From: Euleptes europaea
Lineage: Eukaryota; Chordata; Lepidosauria; Squamata; Sphaerodactylidae
NCBI RefSeq assembly: GCF_029931775.1
Contig: NC_079330.1
Location: 7,147,206-7,211,205 of the forward strand
DNA: 64,000 nt
Direction: 5' to 3'
Part shown: piece after piece, positions 13,101 through 25,100 of the stretch
Position numbering within the stretch: the first letter of the stretch is position 1
Layout of the letters: the number at the start of each line of letters is the position of its first letter
The notes under the pieces: generated by a model
Seen by the model: the letters and a program-made list of their open reading frames with translations, nothing else
Database searches by the model: none
What the model was told of the DNA's origin: nothing
Made by a program: the position numbers and the translations under genes

Positions 13101-16100
13101 CATTGGACTGCGGGCTGGCCTCGGCAACCTCCTCCTCCTCCGCTTCGCTCCCCACCGAGTCCCGATCGAACCTCGACTCTGTAACTTCAAAAGTTAGAAT
13201 CAGATTGTGGAAACAGGCGGCCGGTTAGGATTTCCCGAAGCCTTGGAAGAGAAAGCCCGTTTTTGAGCACCCCGCAGGAACCAGGAGAACAATGCTTGTA
13301 GGGTTCCCAACTTCAGGATGGGAAATTCCTGTAGACTTGGAGGGTAAAGTCTGGGGAGGGCAGTTTGGGGAGGGAAGGGATCTCCGTGAGGTATAATGCC
13401 ATAGAGTCCACCCTCTAAAGCAGCCATTTACTCCAGGGGAACTGATCTGTCATCTGGAGATCAGGTGTAATACCAAGATGAAGGAACAAGACCTCAATTA
13501 TCCCCTGTGGAATCATGAAGCTGGCAAGAGAAACTGGCCGCTTAGCTAATTCTGAACAAGCACTGTTTAGCTGTTATGCCAGAGTAGGACCTGAGAGACC
13601 CAGGTTCAAATCCCCGTTCAGCTGTGAATTTCGCTGGTGGCTCTAACCCAGCCCCTCTCCCTCAGCCTAACCTTCCTCACAGGGTTGTTGTGAGGATACA
13701 ACGGAGAAAGGAGAGAACAACCCTCCCTGAGCACCTCGGGGAAAGGATGAAGATGTAGCAGAGAGACTGATTTGATCTACTTTGGGTTCGAGTGACGGCA
13801 AGGTTTCTTTACCCCACACCATGAAAAGTGGCTGAAAGAAATCTGTGATCTTAATGTACAAACTCTGGGTGGTGACCCTCCTAAAACCAGCTTTTGAAAA
13901 GGGGCTGCTAAAAGCAAAGATCAGAGAAACCGCAGCACAGAGCTGAATTCAGGGTTTGCCCCTTACCGACTGGGATGTGGTCGCCATTCTCCCGCTCCTC
14001 CTCTTCGCTCATTTCTTCGTCGCTCACCTCTTCTGTAAGACAAAATGGGGAAAAGCGGGCTTCATCGAAAGACCCTGTAAAAATAAGGAAATGGAGCAGC
14101 AGTGCTTTGTCCACCGTTCAGCCAAGATGTCCCTCACTGCCCAGGAAATAACGAGCCACACAATCCAGCAACTTCCCCGCACGGGAAGACTTGAGTCGGA
14201 ACTTTTCTTTGTGAACCTTAGAATCATAGAGTTGGAAGGGACCACAAGGGTCATCTAGTCCAACCCCCTGCACAATGCAGGAATTTCACAACTACCTCCT
14301 CCACACACCCCCAGTGACCCCTACTCCATGCCCAGATGGCCAAGGTGCCCTCCCTCTCATGATCTGCCTAAAGTAATAGAATCAGCATTGCTGACAGATG
14401 GCCATCTAGACTCTCCTTAAAAATCTCCAGGGAAGGAGTGCTTACCACCTCCTGAGGAAGCCTGTTCCACTGAGCTCTAACTGTTAGAAAATGCTTCCTA
14501 ATGTCTAGGCGGAAACTCTTTTGATATAATGTCAACCCATTGGTTCTGGTCCGACCTTCTGGGGCAACAGAAAACAACTCGGCACCCTCCTGTATATGAC
14601 AGCCCTTCAAGTACTTGAAGATGGTTATCATATCCCCTCTCAGTCTTCTCCTCTTCAGGCTAAACATACCCAGCTCCTTCAACCTTTCCTCACAGGGCTC
14701 AGCCTCCAGACCCCTCACCATCTTTGATGCCCTCCTCTGGACATGTTCCAACTTGTCTACATCTTTCTGAAACGGTGGTGCCCAAAACTGAACACAATAC
14801 TGAGGTCTAACCAGAGCAGAGTAAAGCTTCCTTGGCTTGGCAGGTTTGTTTCTCTGCACGCCTTCCTTTCAAATCGGTTGAACAAATCTGGGCTCTTTCA
14901 GAGCGGAGCTCATAACAAGGATAGTCCAGTACAACTCTCCGTAGGCTGCAAATGCAGGGGCTGAGGGCACAACTGGAGCATGTGCAGGGGTGGACCACTG
15001 CTCTTAGGCAGTGCGAGACATCAAGCCTGTCCTCTGTGTAATGTGCAGAAGGATCTCCAAAAGAGATCTGCTTGTTAAGCAACAGAAGCAGCATCAAATT
15101 TTTAAACAATTTGGCTCTTGCAAATTACTCTTGCTGCTCCCTCCTTTGTCTCTGCTTCTCTTAAAATCTACAATCTGAACTTCTCAGTATTATAGAAGAA
15201 TGCAAAGAAAAATTGATGGAGTGTGCTATCATGGCAAAAATGACCTACATGATCAATATAAATAACGGCACGAAATATGAGCAGTTCCATGAAAAATGGA
15301 AATTATTTTATAAATACTTTGAGGTTTAAAACTAACAAAAATAAAATGAAGTAGAAGCTAACAAATGCTAACAATATTTAACCTAATTTTATTCCTAGAG
15401 AATAATCCTCATCGTTGCAATAAAACAGCAGAGAATGGTAAAGAAACAATCCTGATGGTAGAGCTATAACAGAGATATTTAATATGTATAACAGCTTACA
15501 AAATGATCATTTTTAGATTATATCATATGCTTACATATCCTTTTCATTTTATATTAAGAGTGAATATTTGATTACAAAATGGTCCATAACTGTAGGATAA
15601 CGTAGTCTGCTAGACTTATTCTTGTATTTAATTTTTTTGGTAACCGTATGTTGGACATTTATATATATATTTCCCGCCGCCCCCTTTTTCCTTTTTGTAC
15701 TCTTCCTTTACATAATAATAAAATTTAGGGTGGGGTGGAAATAAACTTCTCAGTGCAGGGCTGATTTCGCAGACTTTCTGTTGCGGAATTGTTTTGGTTT
15801 TTGATCATTTAATCCATAAAGCCAAAGAGAGCAGCGGTGTGCCCTTCGAGTAGTTCTGCCACTTACCAGCAGACTGTTCAGAGACTTCTTCAGAATTGCT
15901 CCCCGTCTCCTCTTCCTCTTCCTCCTCCTCTTCCTCCTCCTCTTCCGACTCCTCGCTGCTGGACTCCTCCTCCTCCTCCTCTTCTTCCTCTTCCTCCTCC
16001 TCCGAACCGGAGCCCGTTTCCCCTGCAGCAAGGGGGAAGGAGAATCAGCAGTCTAGAGCGGAACACGCATGGCTGTTTCCTTGGTGCGGACTCCGTGACC

Positions 16101-19100
16101 TCAGCGGGAGCTGGCAGCCTACCTGACGATGTCTCTGCTGAACTGGTTTTCCGCTCGCTGTCGCTGATATCCTGCAGATCTGAAAGGGGATCTCTCTCTT
16201 CTGGCTTTTCCTCTTTGACTGTATAGAAAAAAAAGCAGCAGTGGGTGAATAAGGGTTTGAGAAATCCCTCCATTCAAATGTACTGACTAAGGGAACCACA
16301 AGCAGCCCTGTATGTTCTCTTGTTTCCAAAACACTGGATTTCTGCACAAAGGTTATCCAAATTCAGGGTGGCCAGATCCAACCCTTCTCCCACTATTATC
16401 AGGAATAACATTATTATTAGCCCAGATTTTGATTATCTATGATTTCATAAAACCATAGAGATGGAAGGGGCCATACAGGCCGTCTAGTCCAACTCCCTGC
16501 TCAATGCAGGATCAGCCTGGAGGATCCCTGACGACTGTTCGTCCAGCCGCAGCTTGAAGACTGCAAGAGAGGGGGAGCTCACCACCTTCCCAGGCAGCCG
16601 ATTCCACTGCTGAACAACTCTTACTGAATATTATTTTCCTAATATCTAGTCAATACCTTTCCGCCTGTAACGTAAACCTATTATTGCGAGCCCTATTCTC
16701 TGCTGCCAACAGGAACAGCTCCCTGCCCTCCTCTAAGTGACAGCCTTTCAAATACTTGAAGAGAGCAATCATGTCCCCCTTCAGCCTCCTCTTTTCCAGC
16801 CTGAACATTCCCAAGTTCCTCAGCCTTTTCTCATAGGGCTTGGTCTCTAGGCCCCGGATCATCCTCGTCGCTCTCCTTTGCACCGGCTCCACTCTGTCCT
16901 CATCTTTTTTGAAGTGAGGCCTCCAGAACTGCACACAGGAGTCCAGGTGCAGCCTGACCAATGCAGTGTACAGCGGGATTTGGATATGATTTACTGAACT
17001 GCTTGAAAACTTTTGCCAAAACCCATCTGGAAGGAATCTAATGCCACACTGGCACATCAGAACATGCTTCTCTAGGTTAAATTTTACCTGGCTTTCGGAT
17101 CTCTCCTTGTTCCAGCTTCTCCCGTGGCTGCCGTAGGGGGCTGCGGCTCCAGACTCGGCCTTTCTCGCTGTATTCTTCTCTCACTGTTCTGTGATGTGCT
17201 GAAACTGGCAGAGACAAGGCAGACAGTTTTGCTGGGACGGATCCGAAAACCCCTCCTCTCCCATGCTGTTTTATACACACTAAACTTTCCCGCTGTCAAG
17301 TTAAATTGTGGAACTCCCTGCCCCAGGATGTGGTGACAGCTGCCAACTTGGAAGGATTTAAGAAGGGAGTGAACATGTTCATGGAGGAGAGGGCTATTTA
17401 TGGCTACAAGTCAAAATACTAGTCATGATGCATACCTATTCTCTACAGTCTCAGAGGAGCATGCCTATTATATTAGGTGCGGTGAAAAACAGGCAGGATG
17501 CTGCTGCAGTTGTCTTATTTGTGGGCTTCCTAGAGGCACCTGGTTGGCTGCTGGGTGAACAGACTGCTGGACTTGATGGGCCTTGGTCTGATCCAGCTGG
17601 GCTTTTCTTATGATCTTATGCTCTTAAGGTCAATCTGCAGACCAGTGCCCAGAGATGTAGCAAGTCCCATTACAGTCCTAGATTCTTCATCACCCTGAGA
17701 CTTTTTTTGGAAGAGCAGTATATAAATATTTTAAAGGAAAGAAACGAAACCCTCCCACGATGACGGAACGCCCTCTTGTAATCTCAAATACACCCCCCAA
17801 AAGTCCGAGCATTAAACAAAAGGAGTCTGATGATGCATTTAAACAGGAACTCCCAATCGCCTAGCGTATTGCCACAGATTCGCTTTTCTAAGTTTCAGAA
17901 GGAAGCGGAGACTCTTGAAGAGATGACTCGGACAGCCAAAACCACGCGCAAAGTTTCCCTGCGCTTTTGCGTTAACTGTGACCAAGAGCCGACCCAGGCA
18001 GAATTCTACAGCATGCACTTGCCCTGATCCAACGCGCCGCGATGGAGCAGCGCATTCCTCCGAGCTACTTACTATCTCGTCTGGCTTCCCGCTCTTTCCG
18101 CCTTTCCTCCGCTCGCCTTTCCCGTTCCTTTATCTCCCGCTGCTCTTTCTGCTGCTCTCGCATTTTCCTTTCTCGCTCCCGTTTTCGCTCAAGCTGTTCC
18201 AGGCGGTCCCTACGAAGGTTGCGTGGACCTGTGTTATTTTTATTAGTACGCAATCCAAATGGAAAGGTTTGGTCTTTTGCTCATTCTAAAACCATTAGCG
18301 GCTTTACAAAAAACAACAACTTTTCATAGCGAGAAATAATAAGGGCTGGGAGTTTGACCAGCCAAAGAGAAAACGGACCAATTGGACAATGGTCGAATAT
18401 TTTTAAAGCATCAGCTTTTTCCCAAAACCAAAACACGCTTCAACTATCCACAGGCTTAATATTTATGCCAACTACAAAAACAGATTTGTTAAGAATAGGG
18501 CTGGATTCAATTTTCAATACTTGGGAAGTATTGTTAAAAATTTGTAATACTTCACCACTGCAAGTTTTTAAAAAAATCTCTTCTGTTTCATTACAATTTA
18601 GCTTGTTTAACATCATTATTGAGATATTGTCGAAGGCTTTCACGGTCAGAGTTCATTGGTTCTTGTAGGTTATTCGGGCTGTGTAACCGTGGTCTTGGTA
18701 TTTTCTTTCCTGATGTTTCGCCAGCAGCTGTGGCAGGCATCTTCAGAGTAACTCAGTGTTACTCCTCTGAAGATGCCTGCCACAGCTGCTGGCGAAACGT
18801 CAGGAAAGAAAATACCAAGACCACGGTTACACAGCCCGGATAACCTACAAGAACCAATCATTATTTTATCAAGTATTGTATAAGGTATCTTATGATTAAT
18901 GCTAAGAGTATTATGATAATCACAATTTAATGTCCATTAGTATAGCACTATTTACTGGTCATAACTGCTATTATTGTTTATTACATTATCTGTTTACTCT
19001 TTCTTTTATTTGTTCTTTGATCTAACTGTAATTGTTGTTTTGATATGGCTATTAATTTTTTTTCTATTCTGTTTATATCGATACAATATAAAATCTTTAA

Positions 19101-22100
19101 ATAAACAAACAAAAAAGAATGGGACTGGATTGAAACCTTCATGGCTGGATCCAAAGGCCCCCCTTCCACCCTCATGAGCAAGAGGATGGCTTCCAGGATC
19201 AGAAGGGAATCTTTAACCCCCGGGTCTGGACAGACCAGAAATGAACTTAACTGGTAAAACGACTGTAATGACTTTAACAATACTGGGCAAGGTCGAACAA
19301 TTCTACAGCTGGGATTGCAACAGCCTGCAATTGCAACATTTAAATAAAAATGCAGCTAAAGTAGAAATAAGAGCCCCGTGGCGCAGAGTGGTAAGCTGCA
19401 GTACAGCAGTCAGAAGCTCTGCTCACAACCTGAGTTCGATCCCGGCAGAAGTCAGTTTCGGGTAGCTGGCTCAAGGTTGACTCAGCCTTCCATCCTTCTG
19501 AGGTCGGTAAATGAGTGCCCAGCTTGATGGAGGTAAAGTGTAGACGATTGGGGAAGGCAATGGCAAACCACCTGGTAAACAAAGTCTGCCTAGTAAACGT
19601 CAGGGTGTGACGTCACCCCATTGGTCAGGAATGACCCGGTGCTTGCACAGGGGACTACCTTTACCTTTTTAAAGCAGAAATAAAACAAAATCAACCGCTA
19701 AATTGGCCAACAAAAATAAAATGTCTCAATAAAACTTTGAGATGGTGTGCTGTAGCGGTCACAGTGACAGGCGATGAGTGGATTGATCTGGGTTCAAATC
19801 CTTCCTCAGCCCCGGAGCTTGCAGGGTGGCCTGGGGCCTGTTTCCCAGCCTAATCTATCTTGCAAAGTTCACGTGATGATAAAATGGGCAGGGGAACCCA
19901 TCCTGAAGCTTCTTGGAGAAAAGTTGAGATAAAAGCCCAACACTCACATTTTCAGATTTATTTATTTAAAATATTTTTATTCCTTCTTCCTCCACAAGCT
20001 GCCCCCTTTCTGGACTCCCCCCCCCCCCCAATTAATCAGTTTGACTGCTTTGGAAAAACCTTTGAGACATATATGCAGCTTGTAAAGCTAACACAGTATT
20101 ATGTTTACTGGCCAGGCATAAAAACAAACATGCTGAATCGGACCCGGTCTATTTAGGACGTCACACACTGTTGCAACTCAATTTCCCTCTGAAAAACAAA
20201 ATATCTGTATAGTTGCCATATGGCACGTTCAGCGCACTTCATCGTGTGCATGACTTGGTTGTAAAATTTATGACAGCCCTGTGAGGTGGACCAACAGTAC
20301 TCTCCACAATGCAGATGTGGGGGGAGGGGCTGAGACAGGGAGCAGCTTGCTTGAGGCTACATGCTACGTTCATGGCACAGGCGACATCTAAATGGGGCCT
20401 TCCTGATTAGTACCTCAACAATAGCCAATCAATGGGAGAAAGCAGCATGCTGAAGCTCAACCCACCAGCCACTGTGAGCCTTGTTCCGCAACTTATTCTG
20501 CCTGAGAGTTTGCCAGGCATGCAGGACTGTGTATAGAATATTGTGTTCAGTTTTGGGCGCCATAATTTCAGAAAGATGTAGACGAGCTGGAACACGTCCA
20601 GAGGAGGGCAACAAAGATGGTGAGGGGTCTGGAGGCCAATTCCTATGAGGAAAGGTGGAAGGAGCTGGGCATGTTTAGCCTGAAGAGGAGAAGACTGAGA
20701 GGGACCATGATAACCATCTTCAAGTACTTGAAGGGCTGTCATATAGAGGAGGGTGCCAAGATGTTTTCTGTGGCCCCAGAAGGTAGGACCAGAACCAACA
20801 GGTTAAAATTAAATCAAAAGAGTTTCCGTCCAGACATTAGGAAGAATTTTCTAATGGAGCAGTTCCTCAGTGGAACAGGCTTCCTCGGGAGGTGGTGAGC
20901 TCTCCTTCCCTGGAGGTTTTTAAGCAGAGACTAGATGGCCATCTGTCAGCAATGCTGATTCTATCACCTTAGGCAGTTCATGAGAGGCAGTTCATGAGAG
21001 GGAGGGCATCTTGGCCATCTTCTGGGCATGGAGTAGGGGTCACTGGGTGTGTGTGGGGGAGGTAGTTGTGAAATTCCTGCATTGTGCAGGGGGTTGGACT
21101 AGATGACCCTGGTGGTCCCTTCCAACTTTATGATTCTATGACTAGAAACTTTTTTAAAGCCAAAATTCTCAACAAACCGACCCCTGCAGCCAACAGCAAT
21201 TCAGTAGCTTTCCCAAACATTCAGGGTATTACAGCGCACATGCAGCTCGAATGAAAACATATAAGTGGTACTTGTACCTTTGCTTATATTGTTAAAAAAA
21301 ATCAGCAAATTGCTAGTTTATGTTGTTAAGTAATTATCACATCTCCGCAGATCTGGGGATCATTTTTACCGCTGTCAGTCAGCTAGGCTGTGTTCAGATG
21401 TCATGCCAAACCATGATTTGTAACAAACTCTGGCTAGTCTAATATAAGTAACAAGCCTGTGTGTAAACCCTGGTTTGTCTGATTTTGGTCTTTCTCCAGT
21501 CTTTCAGCATGGAGAGCATTGTCCCTATACTGCTGACTCTGAAATCAAGGGACCAGTTTGTGAATCTGGACACTGCAAACAAACTGAAATTAGTGGTTTG
21601 CAAGCCAGCCACAAACCCTCGTTTGAAATCCCAGTTCAATGCCAAACAAAAAACCCTGGTTTGTTGGACAGTCTGCATTCAGATGTCATGACTAACCAGG
21701 GTTTGATCAAGTCACAGTTTATAAACCACGGTTTATTGTGATGTCTGAATGGAGCCAACGTATCTTAAGGACAGCTGTCATGTTAATGTTGATCAAATAA
21801 AACCACTGATACTGGGTTGAAGAGAAAGAATATATTTGGCAAAGGGGTTTGTTTACCTCTCTCTCCTGGAATGTTCCCTAGCCATCTCCCTCCTTTTCTG
21901 CCTTTCCCATTCACGGCGGGCCTTATCCTGCTCTTCCCGGTGCCTTTTCCTACGTTCGTGCTCGCGCTCCTTCTCTTTCACCCTAGCATGCTTCCCTAAT
22001 AAAGATACAAAGAAAAGGCCAAACCATTACCTGCACCCCTCCAGGAAACCATAGGAGAGAAGAATGAAGATATCAAAAAACTTATTTCCCAAGGCAGGCA

Positions 22101-25100
22101 AAAAAAAAATCAGCCACCAGGGCTAAGATTAGCTACTGATGACTTTCAAAATGAATGAGACTCATCCTCCATATCCGCGTACTGTCAGTAAACCAACGCT
22201 GCTAAATAGAGCCTCAGTGTACAGAGGGAGTATACCTTACTGGCTGGTGCCGGGGAGAAACAAAAGGGAGCGGCCGCCGCTTGTGTACCCTGCTTGGGAA
22301 CGTCCAGAGGCACCCAGTCGGCCACTGTTGGAAACAGGATACCGAACTAAGTTTATTAAATTTCTGCCCTGCCTTTCCCTTGCAGCTCAAGGTGGCTTAG
22401 AATTCTAAATTGCAGTCGTCCATAGTAAAAAATAAAAACCCCACCAATGCACCCAAACTCCAAAGAAACCACCTGCAGCTCAAACTGCCACTGAAAGCCA
22501 TAGCAAATAAAACAGACAGTGCTTCCTAAAAACCTCCAAGGCTTATGCCCCCCCTTGCCTCTTCACAGAGCTCATTTCACAAGGTAGGAGGAGCCAATAC
22601 GGAAATGGAACGGGCTCTGGTAGATGACAAGCGGGCCACCGTACGAGGGGGGAGGGGACACAACCAGAAAGTAACAGATAGGAAGGCTGCTGGCTGCTGC
22701 GACACCAACATTTTAGGTTTATTATTCTGGTGTGGCAGCAAATGACGTGGACTATCAAACCACCCGCCCTTCTCCCTTAGAAATCTACGGTGATTTCACA
22801 GCACAGTAACAACCTCAGGAGCCAAAGGCATTACAATCCTGCATTCGGCCCTTAGAAAAACCAACCGTTTGAACTGAATGAATTTGAAGAGTTTCTTTCC
22901 TGTGCTGTGATCCACTTGGAAGATTTTCAGATGTAAATTTTTCAGCAGGAGTCCAATGGACCAGGGGTTTTTGTAGAGACTTTGCATTATGACGGTTCAC
23001 TGCAATCCTGAGCATGAGGTTCTGCCACACAGGGAAAACAACCCTGCTCCCAACTGTGCTTGCTAGATTTTTAATGTTATTGTGATTTTGGGCAGGGGTC
23101 AATTTCAATTTGGCCAAAGGAACAAGCCTGCAAACGTCCACCATTTGACAGAGGCAGCCATCACAAAGGGACAGCGTGGCTAAGCAGAGCTTCGTTTCTT
23201 ATCACTTAGCCACCCTAACTCACTGGCTTGCTATCCTGCCGTTTGGGAGAGCCTCTCCCATTGGAAGAAGGCATTGAAACTTGAGGAGCCGACTGATAAG
23301 ACTCCAGCCACAGCACTCCAGAGAGGAGCCCGCAAATTCACTCGCCATGTTCAACATGGCACGCATTTGTATCTACTCCCCCCCACCCGAATTTTGGCAA
23401 GCTGGACTACATCCTAGTGGGCGGTACTGAACTCGAGGGTCTAATACAGTATAAGGTCCTGATTTCATTTACACGGAGGTCTGGAACAGGCAAGCAAGAG
23501 CTCTCCGCCTGCCCGACAACTTGGGGAAGGGAACACAGAGAGAGCAGCTCACCAGAAAATCAGTACTTGAAGACCTGACCTCCCCCATCGCAACATGGGA
23601 GCTCACCCGCAGCACAGGGCCGGTGTAGACAAGCATTGCCCCACCGCCGTATTGCACACCAGGCTGTAGGGACTGCCTTACTTGCAAAGATTCAATGTAC
23701 CAGCCAAGCAGCGTTAAAACACAAGCAACAGAAAGCTAAGAAGTGATTGAAGCACCTTCTGCTGAGTGGCTGCGATGCCTCCGCTTCTCTTTCCTCTTCT
23801 CGTCTTTCCTGTGGTGGGCTTTCTCCTTCCGCGACATCTGCTGGGGCGGTTTGATAGCCAGGGAGTCGTCTTCCTCTCCTCTGCAGTGCCCACAGGCAGA
23901 GCCAAACACAAAAGCAACAGGGACACAAATTATTGCTCACGTCCTACTCTTCATAAGGGAAGCTCAAAGCAGCTTTCCTAAGGGCTTCCAGGAAATGACA
24001 ACAGCAATGGGACGCTTAGTTGTAATTATGAATGAAGTTACTAGCCCACCTCTCCCTCCTTCATCACTTCTGGCACACTGATAGCTTGAAAGAAAACGTC
24101 AATTCTTTTACACGCCCTTATGTGGAACCAATGTCTAGCCATTTCTAGAAGTTGTTTAATGATAACAGAGCAATTTAAAAAAAACACGCACACACAACCT
24201 GCAATTCAGAAAAGCAAATGTATTATCTTTCTGAATGGCAAAAAATTATCTGGAAGAAACTCATCAACAATCAAATACGACAGCCTCATTGCCAGCTACT
24301 GATCTCTGTGAAGGCTACTAGCTTTGCCCAAATAAAGAAGAAAGAGAAATAAGAATAATGGGAGGAGGGGAAGGGGATGGAAACAGGAGAAGAGTTGTAA
24401 CTACACATCAACTGGGCGACGTGCTGTTTGCTACAAACAACCAGAGGAGTGGCTATTAACCACCCTAACATAACTAGGTAGATCAGAGGTGGGCATCCCA
24501 TTAACAGCTATTACACCTGAAACCTAATTAGAATACCCTTGCTGTGGGTTTCTTACCGGTCTTCCATAGAGTCCTCCCTCCTATATGGCGAATTCCTGAT
24601 AGTTATTTCCATGCGGTGATCTCTCAGCTCTCCCTCTTCAAGGGAATCGCGCTTTGAATCCCGATCATCAGACTACAGTTGGGTGAAGGGGGGGGGGGGA
24701 GAAAAAGAAATGTACTTGCTTTGCCGTTCTTAAATTGTTCAGCTATTTTCCCATCTTGGCCTTGAACAAGAGTAGTAAAAGAAAATCAGCCACCATTTTT
24801 CTATCGCTGCCCCATTGCAGGTCAGAGGTTTTCAAGTTCTTGCACAGGATGGGGTGAAATGTAAGCCTGACAAACTTCATCTGTTACCGAATCAAATTAT
24901 TTAACAGAAAAACACAACTATGCTTTTTTAGGGTGACACCTTTATTCAAGAACACGGTTTTGTGAACATCTGTGTGCCCTGCTCATCAAACATACCTGCC
25001 TTGTCTCGGGAGCTAATAACTAAGCCACAGTAATCCGACAGGGTGGATTTCTAACTTATATACTGTTACTTGGCTGGACAGTTATACTCTCCTTTATGTC

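Noticed and set aside
14368-14859. 163-codon minus-strand frame as a gene
   Set aside because: It is the CR1 reverse-transcriptase C-terminus, repeated at four or more places in the window.
15837-16226. Proline-, serine- and glycine-rich frames opposite or beside the CDK11 poly-Glu exon
   Set aside because: They are other-frame readings of the GAG/GAA tract and of CDK11 exon 7.
20411-20520. Possible exon near the CR1 copy at 20.5 kb
   Set aside because: No conserved frame or splice sites; it is intronic sequence next to the LINE.
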